From Bacillota bacterium (GTDB taxonomy: Bacteria; Bacillota; Clostridia; DSM-8532), in the NCBI GenBank assembly GCA_023459915.1, contig JAEWSN010000115.1, positions 1 to 6,842 of the forward strand: a stretch of DNA of 6,842 nt, given 5' to 3'. The translations under genes were made by a program, and so were the position numbers. Under the pieces are notes generated by a model. That model was not told the DNA's origin. It saw only the letters and a list, made by a program, of their open reading frames with translations, and did not search any database. Shown here one piece after another: positions 1 through 6,820 of this stretch (the stretch's first letter is position 1; each line of letters starts with the position of its first letter).

Positions 1-99
1 CGGCAAGACAGCCCTCACATGGACATGATACCATACCTTTACCACAAGGTGGCTGCAAAGGCACAGGAAAACCGCGAAAGAATCCCGACATCACGGTAA
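1..99 (+). CDS. Possible 3' end of a convergent plus-strand gene (partial)
   Basis: The first plus-strand frame is open from the window edge to a TAA at 97-99, giving 32 codons with a mixed, charged, protein-like composition that ends in QENRERIPTSR. The stop lies just before the hairpin of the minus-strand terminator, as expected for the end of a convergent gene. Thirty-two open codons are weak evidence on their own, another plus frame is also open here, and I do not recognise the tail. No function is assigned. It could be chance open frame in an intergenic stretch. Confidence 0.3.
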   Translation, partial: RQDSPHMDMIPYLYHKVAAKAQENRERIPTSR

Positions 100-129
100 A
101 AAAAACTGCCATGACAGCGGTCACGGCAG
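98..129 (-). terminator. Rho-independent terminator at the end of the six-gene operon
   Basis: Read on the minus strand, CTGCCGTGAC (129-120) pairs with GTCATGGCAG (115-106) in a 10-bp stem with one G-U wobble and a four-base loop. An unbroken run of eight T (105-98) follows directly. This is a textbook intrinsic terminator, about 70 bases past the stop of the last minus-strand gene. Read on the plus strand, the hairpin is followed by CCAACACG rather than a T run, so it should act mainly on leftward transcripts. Confidence 0.9.
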
Positions 130-178
130 CCAACACGTTCGGGGTGTCTCCATTGAATCACATCTTCGGGAACATATG

Positions 179-197
179 GGTGTGCCGCCGGCACACC
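179..197 (-). repeat. Perfect inverted repeat directly after the HTH gene stop
   Basis: GGTGTGCC (179-186) and GGCACACC (190-197) form a perfect 8-bp stem with a three-base loop, immediately next to the TGA at 198-200. No T run follows on either strand, so it is not a normal intrinsic terminator. It may be a 3'-end stabilising hairpin, a weak pause site ahead of the terminator at 129-98, or a protein-binding palindrome. Confidence 0.5.
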
Positions 198-599
198 TCA
201 TTGTAGAATTTCGAACCCATTTTCCAGTAATATTGCACGAAGCGCGTCGACCTCCAAAAGATGCGCCACACCAAACAGGATGACCGCGTCCCGCATTTGG
301 CGGGGTGACAACGGACTGAACCCGCTGTGCCGCAGCAGGAGCTGTGTTTCCGGAATGGTCAGCATCATGCCGATCGCAAAGAGAATCACCTTGTCCCGGG
401 ACGGCTTTTTTGCCCCGCGAATCAACTGGTGCGCATAGCCGCGTTCAATCTGGGACCGCCGGATGATGTCCATCTTCTTCTGGTTCTTCTGGCGATAGAG
501 CATCTCAAAGCAGTCACTGAAGGAAAACCCATCCTCGCAATGCGTGCCGCAGCTGTCCAGATAATCCTCAAAGGAATACACCTGCTCAAGCTTCTCCAT
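198..599 (-). CDS. Small XRE/Cro-like helix-turn-helix protein, 133 aa
   Basis: The product resembles a family of small helix-turn-helix proteins that I associate with Clostridia. Residues about 45-80 have the shape of an XRE helix-turn-helix: DIIRRSQIERGYAHQLIRG with a recognition-helix-like segment, then KKPSRDKVILFAIGM. Residues 84-133 (ETQLLLRHSGFSPLSPR, then RDAVILFGVAHLLEVDAL) match the conserved helical tail of that family. The N-terminal 40 residues are acidic, with three cysteines (17, 21, 30). The ATG at 599 is chosen because resemblance begins only there; the frame stays open to 833 but that part lies inside mutY. The start overlaps the mutY 3' end by 14 bases, suggesting translational coupling, and no strong Shine-Dalgarno lies at the usual spacing. 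A TTG at 626-624 is an alternative. DNA binding is likely; the target is unknown. Confidence 0.8.
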   Translation of the reverse strand: MEKLEQVYSFEDYLDSCGTHCEDGFSFSDCFEMLYRQKNQKKMDIIRRSQIERGYAHQLIRGAKKPSRDKVILFAIGMMLTIPETQLLLRHSGFSPLSPRQMRDAVILFGVAHLLEVDALRAILLENGFEILQ

Positions 600-1776
600 C
601 AGCTTTTCTGTTTCCAGACCCCTCAACCCCTTTCCCGGTCCCGGGCCGCCGCTGTTCCTTCCGGGACAGGCCGGCAACCCGCAGCACCTTCCGAAATGCC
701 TCCGGCATGGGAACACTGCCCAATTGCCCTTCCGGGAGCCATTTGTAGCCAAAAGTTTCTTCTTCGGAATTATTTGCTTCCAGCAAATCCACCCACCAGA
801 TCCGCATCTGCCAAAGCCGATGGGTGAAGACATGCCGGCAGGAACCCGCAGATTCCCGCAATACCATGGTCCCTTTCCCCACAGCCTGCCTGATCACCGG
901 CATTTCCAGCAATCGGGACAGATCCGGTTCCGCCGCCTCCGACTCGAAATGGGGCAGGCCCCACAACCCGCGCAGCAGTCCTTCATGGCGATATACCAGC
1001 AGCAAACGTTCCTGCGGATCACGCACGAGAAAAACCGCTTCATTTGAGGCCTGGGGCGGCGCCTTTGGAGACCGGACCGGCAGACGATCCACACAACCGG
1101 CGCACAACGCGGCGCAATCCGCCCGCACCGGACAACGGCCACACGCCGGGTTGACGGGGGTGCAAAGGGTCGCCCCCAGCTCCATCATGCCCTGCGTGAA
1201 ATCGGCGGCCGCCGCGGGCGGTATCATCGCGCGAACCATCTCCGTGATGCGTGCCCGGGTGGCGGCGTTCAGGATGTCCTCCGCCACCAGGCCAAGGCGG
1301 GCGGCCACCCGCAACACATTGCCGTCCACCGCCGGCTCCGGCACGCCGAACGCGATGGACGCAATGGCACCGGCCGTGTAGGGGCCGATGCCCGCCAACT
1401 GCCGCAGCACACCGGGCTCCTTGGGAAACGCGCCCCCGTGGCGCGACAGGATCTGCCGGGCCGCCTTCTGCAGGTTGCGTGCCCTGGAGTAGTAACCCAG
1501 CCCCTGCCACAGCGCCATCACGGCTTCCTCCGATGCCCCGGCCAATGCCGCGACATCCGGGAACGCCTGCAAAAAGCGTTCATAATAGCCAATCACGGTC
1601 TCCACGCGGGTCTGCTGCAGCATGATCTCCGACACCAGAATCCGGTAGGGATCTCCGGTGGCACGCCAGGGAAGCTCCCGGTGACCCGCACGGTACCATG
1701 CCACCACCCGGAGGCCGACGGCCACCGGGTCTGTCATTTCACCATCATGGCAACCGACGGCCACCGGATCTGTCAT
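586..1776 (-). CDS. mutY: A/G-specific adenine DNA glycosylase MutY
   Basis: MutY removes adenine mispaired with 8-oxoguanine, in the GO base-excision repair pathway. The 396-residue product has the full family layout. SEIMLQQTRVET carries the catalytic Glu50. A helix-hairpin-helix (about 124-144, LAGIGPYTAGAIASIAFG) includes Tyr133, and Asp151 in VDGNVLRV is the catalytic aspartate. The [4Fe-4S] loop has the canonical C-X6-C-X2-C-X5-C spacing (Cys205, 212, 215, 221). A NUDIX-like C-terminal domain (about 245-365) reads the 8-oxoG strand, with RHVFTHRLW matching the FSH-loop region (Thr for Ser). Its ATG overlaps the leuS stop (ATGA). The N-terminus is duplicated: MTDPVAVG occurs at residues 1-8 and 14-21, so a second start at 1737 would give 383 residues. 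The last 25 residues are a basic, glycine-rich tail that overlaps the next gene and is probably not part of the fold. Confidence 0.97.
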   Translation of the reverse strand: MTDPVAVGCHDGEMTDPVAVGLRVVAWYRAGHRELPWRATGDPYRILVSEIMLQQTRVETVIGYYERFLQAFPDVAALAGASEEAVMALWQGLGYYSRARNLQKAARQILSRHGGAFPKEPGVLRQLAGIGPYTAGAIASIAFGVPEPAVDGNVLRVAARLGLVAEDILNAATRARITEMVRAMIPPAAAADFTQGMMELGATLCTPVNPACGRCPVRADCAALCAGCVDRLPVRSPKAPPQASNEAVFLVRDPQERLLLVYRHEGLLRGLWGLPHFESEAAEPDLSRLLEMPVIRQAVGKGTMVLRESAGSCRHVFTHRLWQMRIWWVDLLEANNSEEETFGYKWLPEGQLGSVPMPEAFRKVLRVAGLSRKEQRRPGTGKGVEGSGNRKADGEA

Positions 1777-1792
1777 TTCACCACCACATTGA
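1715..1792. repeat. 39-bp-period tandem duplication over the leuS/mutY junction
   Basis: Two units, 1715-1753 and 1754-1792, share a 30-bp core (1715-1744 and 1754-1783) with 29 of 30 bases identical. The other 9 bases of each unit are diverged. The rightmost copy holds the real leuS stop and the first mutY ATG (1776); the leftmost copy holds a second in-frame ATG (1737) in the same local context, GGTGAAATGACAGA. Because 39 is a multiple of three, mutY stays in frame and gains 13 codons. Confidence 0.9.
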
Positions 1793-4226
1793 CCAGACGG
1801 CCCTTGACCACAATGACCTTGACGATTTGACGATCCTGCAGGTATTGCGCCGCCTTGGCATCCTGAAGCGCCAATCGTTCAATGTCGTCCTTCTCCGCAT
1901 TGGACGGCACCAGGATGCGGTATTTCACCTGGCCGTTGACCTGCACCGCCAGCTCCACCTCATCCTTGACCATGGCGGCCGGATCGGCCACAGGCCATTG
2001 GGTTTCACGAGCAAACAGGAAGCCTTCATACCCAAGGGTCTCCCACATCTCCTCACAGAAATGGGGCGCAAACGGGGCCAGCAGAATCAATAAATCCCTG
2101 AGGGTCTCCTCCACCAGCGGCAGATTCCTTACGGGCAGCGCGTCGTATTTGTACATGGCGTTGGTCAGCTCCATCAGGCGGGCCACCGAGGTATTGAGCT
2201 GAAAATGCTCCAGATCGGTGGTGACGCTTTGGATGGTGGTGTGCCGCACATACTGCAGCTCCTTCTCGTCCGCGCCGTATGGCTTCGCCGACGCGCTGTC
2301 GGTGGCGCGCTCCTCCACGAGCTTCTCGACCACCCGCTGCACACGGCCCAGGAACCGGTCGATGGCCTTGATGCCTTCGTCACTCCAGGGACCGCCTTCG
2401 GTGTAGGCGAACCCGAAGGCCAGATACGTGCGGAACACGTCGGAACCATATTTTTCGATATATTCGTCCGGCGCGACGGTGTTTCCCTTGGATTTGCTCA
2501 TCTTCTGGCCATCCGCGCCCAGGATGGTGCCCTGATGCACGAGGGACTTGAAGGGTTCGTCAAAATCAAGATAGCCCATGTCGCGCAGGGCCTTGGTGAA
2601 AAACCGCGCGTACAGCAGATGCATGGCCGCATGCTCCGCGCCGCCGACGTACTTGTCCACCGGCAGCATCCGGTTGATCCATTCCCGGTTGAACACCTCC
2701 TCGCTGTTCCGGTTGTCGGGATAGCGAAGGAAGTACCAGGACGAGCAAACAAAGGTGTCCAGTGTGTCCACATCCCGGTGCGCGGGCTTGCCGCAAACCG
2801 GACAGGTGGTGTGGATGAAGGACTCGCATTTGGCCAGCGGGGATTCCCCATCGGGCTTGAACACCACGTCATAGGGCAATTCCACAGGCAGCTGATCCTC
2901 GGGAACAGGCACCGCGCCACAGCTGTCGCAATGGATGATGGGAATGGGGGCGCCCCAGTACCGCTGGCGGGAAACCAGCCAGTCGCGCAGGCGGTAGGTG
3001 ATTTTCGCCTCTCCCTTGTTCTTTTGGGCCAGCGCGTTGACGATGGCCGCCTTGCCCTCCTCCGTGGTCAGACCGTCGAACTCACCGCTGTTGACCAGCC
3101 GGCCATAGGCCGTGAAGGGCAGGGCGTCATCCTCGCCGTGCGCGGCTTCGATGACACGGGGAATGGGCAACCCGTACTTGGTCGCAAACGCGAAGTCGCG
3201 CTCATCGTGTGCCGGGACGGCCATGACACAGCCGGTGCCATAGCCCGCCAGCACATAGTCGGCAATCCAGACGGGCACCTGCCTGCCGGTCAGCGGATGC
3301 ACCGCGTACGCGCCGGTGAACACGCCGGTCTTTTCTTTCGCGGTGGACAGGCGATCGATTTCCGAGACCTTGCGGGCACTGTCCTGATAGGCGGTCACGG
3401 CCTCACGGCATGCCGGTGTGGTGATGCGTTCCACCAGCTCCTGCTCGGGCGCGAGCACCACATAGGTGCAGCCCTGCAGGGTGTCCGCCCGGGTGGTGAA
3501 GACACGGAACGACAAGTCCGTGTCCGCCACGTCGAATTCAATTTCTGCGCCTTCGGAACGGCCAATCCAGTTGGTCTGGATCTTCTTGGTCTTCTCCGGC
3601 CAGTCCAGATCCGGCAGGCAGTCGAGCAATTCCTGCGCGTAGGCGGTAATGCGGAAAAACCACTGGGTGAGATCGCGCTTGGTGGTTTCGGTGTGGCAGC
3701 GCTCGCACGTGCCGTCCTGCACCTGCTCGTTGGCCAGCACCGTTTGACAGCTGGGGCACCAATTGACCGGCGCGTTCTTGCGGTAGGCCAATCCGTTCTT
3801 GAACAACTGCAGAAATATCCACTGGGTCCACTTGTAATACTCGGGGGCGCAGGTCACCACCTCATAATCGAGGTCGAAGGTGGCGCCCATGGCCTTGAGC
3901 TGCTTTTCCATGGTCGCGATGTTGGCAAAGGTGGAATCCTTGGGATGGATGCCGGTCTTGATGGCATAGTTCTCCGCCGGCAGGCCGAACGCGTCGAAGC
4001 CTTGCGGATGGAACACATTGTAGCCCTGCAACCGCTTCATGCGCGCCCAGGAGTCGGCCAGGCCGAAGTTGTACCAGTGGCCCACATGAAGATTCGCGCC
4101 GGACGGATAGGAGAACATCTCCAGGCAGTAGAGCTTCCTGTCGAGGTTGTCCCGGTCGAAGCGGTACAGTCCCGCCTCCTCCCAGCGCGATTGCCATTTT
4201 CTGTCGATCTCTGTTGAGTATGCCAT
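1773..4226 (-). CDS. leuS: Leucyl-tRNA synthetase (class Ia)
   Basis: Charges tRNA-Leu with leucine using ATP in the cytoplasm. The 817-residue product is full length. The Rossmann fold begins with MFSYPSGANLHVGHW, where HVGH (47-50) is the HIGH motif, followed by GFDAFGLPAENYAIKTG (76-92). A zinc module with CxxC pairs lies at 157/160 and 174/177. The CP1 editing domain (about 225-415) shows TTRADTLQG (244-252) and GTGCVMAVPAHDERD (330-344). More CxxC pairs at 433/436 and 475/478 sit in the returning catalytic region. KMSKSKGN is at 575-582, followed by the anticodon-binding helical domain and a C-terminal VKVIVVKGRLVNVVVK tail. The stretch before KMSKS is short, without the leucine-specific insertion seen in E. 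coli LeuRS. The start has a strong GGGAGG Shine-Dalgarno (4236-4231). It lies 45 bases after rsfS; that gap is too short for a T-box leader. Confidence 0.98.
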   Translation of the reverse strand: MAYSTEIDRKWQSRWEEAGLYRFDRDNLDRKLYCLEMFSYPSGANLHVGHWYNFGLADSWARMKRLQGYNVFHPQGFDAFGLPAENYAIKTGIHPKDSTFANIATMEKQLKAMGATFDLDYEVVTCAPEYYKWTQWIFLQLFKNGLAYRKNAPVNWCPSCQTVLANEQVQDGTCERCHTETTKRDLTQWFFRITAYAQELLDCLPDLDWPEKTKKIQTNWIGRSEGAEIEFDVADTDLSFRVFTTRADTLQGCTYVVLAPEQELVERITTPACREAVTAYQDSARKVSEIDRLSTAKEKTGVFTGAYAVHPLTGRQVPVWIADYVLAGYGTGCVMAVPAHDERDFAFATKYGLPIPRVIEAAHGEDDALPFTAYGRLVNSGEFDGLTTEEGKAAIVNALAQKNKGEAKITYRLRDWLVSRQRYWGAPIPIIHCDSCGAVPVPEDQLPVELPYDVVFKPDGESPLAKCESFIHTTCPVCGKPAHRDVDTLDTFVCSSWYFLRYPDNRNSEEVFNREWINRMLPVDKYVGGAEHAAMHLLYARFFTKALRDMGYLDFDEPFKSLVHQGTILGADGQKMSKSKGNTVAPDEYIEKYGSDVFRTYLAFGFAYTEGGPWSDEGIKAIDRFLGRVQRVVEKLVEERATDSASAKPYGADEKELQYVRHTTIQSVTTDLEHFQLNTSVARLMELTNAMYKYDALPVRNLPLVEETLRDLLILLAPFAPHFCEEMWETLGYEGFLFARETQWPVADPAAMVKDEVELAVQVNGQVKYRILVPSNAEKDDIERLALQDAKAAQYLQDRQIVKVIVVKGRLVNVVVK

Positions 4227-4271
4227 GGTTCCTCCCTGCCGAAGGCCAGTGGGTGGCCATCCGGATTCCTT

Positions 4272-4694
4272 TTATGATTGTGTCACGGTACCGGACAGCA
4301 GCGGCTGGAGCGGCACAAGCTCCGCATCCTGCCACAGGCGCTCCAGTCCGTAAAATTCGCGATCCTGTTCATGAAACACGTGAACCACCACATCGCTGTA
4401 ATCGAGCAGGATCCACCGGGCGCTGGCATAGCCGCTGCGACGGTACGGATGCTGGCCGAGCTTGCCAAGCTTCTCCTCCACCGCGTCGGCCAGTGCCTTG
4501 ATGTGGGTGGACGACGTGCCGGTGGCAATCACGAAATACCTTGCGATCGTGGTGATCTCCGTGACGTTGAGCACGGTGAGGTTCAGCGCCTTTTTGTCCG
4601 AGAGCGCCCCGACGGCCATGCGCATCGTGGCCCGGGCATCCGGCGCAACCGCACTTCCTGTCGCCGGCGCAGGCATCATGGTCTGTTGTTCCAA
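4272..4694 (-). CDS. rsfS: Ribosome silencing factor RsfS (Iojap/YbeB family)
   Basis: RsfS binds ribosomal protein uL14 on the large subunit and blocks subunit joining when nutrients are short. The core (about residues 24-128) fits the family: ALNLTVLNVTEITTIARYFVIATGTS, then HIKALADAVEEKL, then RWILLDYSDVVVHVFHEQ and REFYGLERLWQDAELV. The 140-residue length exceeds the usual 105-120 because of a roughly 22-residue Ala/Pro-rich N-terminal extension. The start is a TTG (4694-4692), preferred because a GGGGGG Shine-Dalgarno sits six bases upstream. An ATG at 4679 or 4676 would shorten the extension but lacks a well-placed site. It lies 50 bases after the methyltransferase gene and 45 before leuS, a partnership common in Firmicutes. 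Confidence 0.95.
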   Translation of the reverse strand: MEQQTMMPAPATGSAVAPDARATMRMAVGALSDKKALNLTVLNVTEITTIARYFVIATGTSSTHIKALADAVEEKLGKLGQHPYRRSGYASARWILLDYSDVVVHVFHEQDREFYGLERLWQDAELVPLQPLLSGTVTQS

Positions 4695-4700
4695 TCCCGT

Positions 4701-4709
4701 CCCCCCTTT
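4701..4709 (-). promoter_or_regulatory. Ribosome binding site that supports a TTG start for rsfS
   Basis: On the minus strand AAAGGGGGG (4709-4701) is followed by six bases (ACGGGA) and then TTG at 4694. The spacing suits TTG and is too long for the ATG codons at 4679 and 4676. Confidence 0.6.
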
Positions 4710-4744
4710 GAAGTCATGCGCATTTCATTTCAAATACATGCGCG

Positions 4745-5608
4745 TTATGGTTTCTCCGCCCATCTGGCGAATGTGCCGCAGGGCAGCACCAGGGATGTGT
4801 CCCCGATGGGAAGCCCCACCTCTCCCGCGGAAATCACGCCGGAACCGCCCAGATGGGCACGCAGCAGATTGGCGGGCACCTGTGGGGAAAACCCTGTGGT
4901 ATAGGCGTTGACCAGAAAGAAGATCGGGGAGTCCGACAAGACGGACATGCAGGATTTGATGAGGCCATACAGTTCGTCCTCAAGCTTCCACAGCTCGCCG
5001 CCGGGACCGCGCCCATAAGATGGCGGATCCATGAGAATCGCGTCATAGGTGCGTCCGCGGCGGGCTTCCCGCTCCACAAACTTCTTGCAGTCATCGACAA
5101 TGAGCCGTACCGGGGCCTCGGCCAAACCGGACAGCGCCAGATTCTCGCGGGCCCAGTTCACCATGCCCTTGGACGCGTCCACATGACAAACCTCGGCGCC
5201 CGCGCGCGCGCAGGCGACCGTTGCGCCGCCCGTATAGCCGAACAGGTTGAGCACACTGACGGGGCGATTGGCGGCGCGGATGCGCGCGGCCATCCAGTCC
5301 CAGTTCACCGCCTGCTCGGGAAACAGCCCGGTGTGCTTGAACCCTGTGGGCTCCACCCGAAAGGTGAGATCCCGGTATGGCATGGTCCACCGGTTGGGAA
5401 TGGGCGCACGTGTTTCCCATGAGCCGCCGCCGGAACGGCTGCGGTGATACACCGCCTGCACCTGGCGGCGGATCTCCTCCGGACCGGTCCAGGGCCAGAT
5501 GACCTGCGGATCGGGCCGTCTGAGAATGACGTCGCCCCATCGTTCAATTTTTTCGCCGTCACCGGCATCCAGAACCCGGTATGCCTCCCAGGCACTCGCT
5601 AATTCCAT
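4745..5608 (-). CDS. Class I SAM-dependent methyltransferase, RlmI/RlmK-like (probable rRNA methyltransferase)
   Basis: A 287-residue protein, about residues 115-285 of which form a Rossmann-type methyltransferase domain. Motif I is VLNLFGYTGGATVACARAGA (119-138). The acidic residue after strand 2 is in HVDASKGMVNWARENL (142 on), an Asp pair follows at 172-173 (VDDCKKFV), and motif IV is DAILMDPPSYGRGP (189-202). The segment GFKHTGLFPEQAVNWDWM (89-106) is typical of the COG1092/RlmI-like group, which methylates cytosine or guanine in 23S rRNA. The N-terminal PUA domain of E. coli RlmI is absent; a short unrelated N-terminal region of about 85 residues takes its place. The exact rRNA target cannot be read from sequence. 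The ATG at 5608 is chosen because similarity begins there and GGGGA precedes it; the frame is open to 5731 but would overlap the upstream gene. The gap to the protease stop is 43 bases. Confidence 0.88.
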   Translation of the reverse strand: MELASAWEAYRVLDAGDGEKIERWGDVILRRPDPQVIWPWTGPEEIRRQVQAVYHRSRSGGGSWETRAPIPNRWTMPYRDLTFRVEPTGFKHTGLFPEQAVNWDWMAARIRAANRPVSVLNLFGYTGGATVACARAGAEVCHVDASKGMVNWARENLALSGLAEAPVRLIVDDCKKFVEREARRGRTYDAILMDPPSYGRGPGGELWKLEDELYGLIKSCMSVLSDSPIFFLVNAYTTGFSPQVPANLLRAHLGGSGVISAGEVGLPIGDTSLVLPCGTFARWAEKP

Positions 5609-5651
5609 CTGTCCCCATGTCTCCGATTCGCTGTGTTGTTCCGTCTTCCCA

Positions 5652-6794
5652 TCATACCACAGGTAGGCGCAAAACACGCAGTATGGTTTTTGCCGCCGGA
5701 TGACCGGCCAGGTGCAGCGCAAGGGCGGCATACATTGCCAGGATGAGCAGCAAGCCGGGAAGACTGGTCAAAAACGCGTGTTTCGGGGACTTGGGCACCA
5801 CCGGCCGCACAATGTCCCGTGTGAGGTGCCGGAACGCAATGAGCAGACCGCCCAGCACCAGCAGACCGCAGATCAGGACAATGGCGGAGCCCGCGGCCAT
5901 TCCCCGGATCAGCTGATCCATGGAAAGTCCCATCTGGCGGGCGTATTCAACAATGGCCGGCATTTCAAAGATGTCTCCGTTCGCGGTGGCGGCAAGGGGA
6001 TCGATGCCCCCCGCGGCACCGGAGATCAGCACACTGCCGGCATTGTGCAGAAAGTGCAGGAGCATGCCGTTGAGGATGGAACCCGTTCTGTACACCACAT
6101 AGGCAATCACCAGCCCGAGCAGCGCCTGCGCGGCGAACCGCTGGAAATCAAAATGAAACAGGCCGAACAGCAAACCGCTGATCAACACCGCCTTTCGGGC
6201 GCCATACCCCTCCAGCCCGCGCTGAAAGAAGCCTCTGAACAGCCATTCCTCGCACAGCGCGGGAACCAGCCCGATGGTGAGCACCGCTGACGGCAACCCC
6301 CGGGACAGAATATCCCCCATGTCCCCTGCGAGCTGCAGCGTGCCAAATGCCATGCGAACCAGCACAATGGCCAGAATACCGGCACTGTATGCCGTCAGCG
6401 TGGCGACCGGCGCCAGCAGCAGCAGAAACGCGGCATCCCGGGCACGCGGCCGGCGAAGCCGGAAGGTCTCCCGAAGAGAATACCGGAAGATCCAGGCGAA
6501 CAGCAGTGGCGGCAGGGCGATGAACAGGAACTCGGCAAGGATCACCTGCAGCGTCTGGGAGTCCGTGAGTCGATTGAGCCATTGGACGGCATACAGCTGC
6601 AGCACCGCCGTCAGGGAGAACAACAAGCCCGCTTCGGCAGGCCCCGGCAGCCGAACCAGTCCACGAATCGGTCCGCAATCCGGAGAAGGGTTGTCTTCGT
6701 GATGATTTGCCTGCTCCTGCGGGATCGCTTCGGCATCGCGCCGTTCCCGCCCGGGCTCGGGATCCTGTGACACAGGGGACATTCCTTCCGACAT
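5652..6794 (-). CDS. CPBP-family intramembrane glutamic endopeptidase (CAAX protease/ABI-like)
   Basis: A 380-residue polytopic membrane protein carrying the three conserved CPBP motifs. LVPALCEEWLFRGFFQRGLE (176-195) holds the catalytic Glu pair 182-183 and Arg187. FGLFHFDFQRF (210-220) holds His214, and LLHFLHNAG (245-253) holds His247 and Asn251. Hydrophobic segments lie at about 55-72, 83-103, 120-148, 168-182, 202-215, 222-238, 302-321 and 343-362. The first 50 residues are hydrophilic and charged, with no signal peptide. The loop at about 260-300 (GGIDPLAATANGDIFEM onward) and the C-terminal membrane segments lie outside the usual motif block. Family members cleave prenylated or other membrane proteins, process peptides or act as bacteriocin-immunity proteins; the substrate here is unknown. 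The ATG at 6794 has GAGGAGAGG upstream. It is the first gene of the visible operon. Confidence 0.92.
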   Translation of the reverse strand: MSEGMSPVSQDPEPGRERRDAEAIPQEQANHHEDNPSPDCGPIRGLVRLPGPAEAGLLFSLTAVLQLYAVQWLNRLTDSQTLQVILAEFLFIALPPLLFAWIFRYSLRETFRLRRPRARDAAFLLLLAPVATLTAYSAGILAIVLVRMAFGTLQLAGDMGDILSRGLPSAVLTIGLVPALCEEWLFRGFFQRGLEGYGARKAVLISGLLFGLFHFDFQRFAAQALLGLVIAYVVYRTGSILNGMLLHFLHNAGSVLISGAAGGIDPLAATANGDIFEMPAIVEYARQMGLSMDQLIRGMAAGSAIVLICGLLVLGGLLIAFRHLTRDIVRPVVPKSPKHAFLTSLPGLLLILAMYAALALHLAGHPAAKTILRVLRLPVV

Positions 6795-6801
6795 CGAACA
6801 G

Positions 6802-6810
6802 CCTCTCCTC
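6802..6810 (-). promoter_or_regulatory. Ribosome binding site of the CPBP protease gene
   Basis: Minus-strand GAGGAGAGG (6810-6802) lies seven bases before the ATG at 6794. It decides the start: the same frame is open back to the window edge, and another ATG occurs at codon 5 (6782). Confidence 0.65.
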
Positions 6811-6820
6811 GAAGAATTCC

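Noticed and set aside
1..97. A minus-strand promoter-like stretch (TTGTGG then TATGGT/TATCAT) for a gene to the left
   Set aside because: The spacing and match to -35/-10 consensus are poor, and no downstream start can be seen before the window edge.
600..833. An N-terminal extension of the HTH protein by 78 residues
   Set aside because: It would lie wholly within mutY in another frame, and its composition (Gly/Pro/Arg/Cys-rich) differs from the HTH part.
2205..4217. A 670-codon open frame on the plus strand
   Set aside because: It lies entirely antisense to leuS, whose motifs (HVGH, editing domain, KMSKS) are unmistakable. Long antisense frames are common in GC-rich genes, and the translation resembles no family I know.
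4227..4271. A short GGCCA/TGGCC hairpin before leuS as a terminator or riboswitch
   Set aside because: The stem is five pairs with no T run, and it is too small for any known leader RNA.
4715..4743. CATGCGC repeated at 4715-4721 and 4737-4743, with a GCGCAT/ATGCGC inverted pair, between the methyltransferase and rsfS
   Set aside because: The repeats are only 6-7 bases with a 14-base gap, no T run follows, and there is no convincing promoter pair. Chance is the simplest explanation.
5609..5731. An N-terminal extension of the methyltransferase by 41 residues
   Set aside because: It would overlap the CPBP gene by 80 bases and has no family resemblance. The ATG at 5608 has a GGGGA site just upstream and follows the protease stop.
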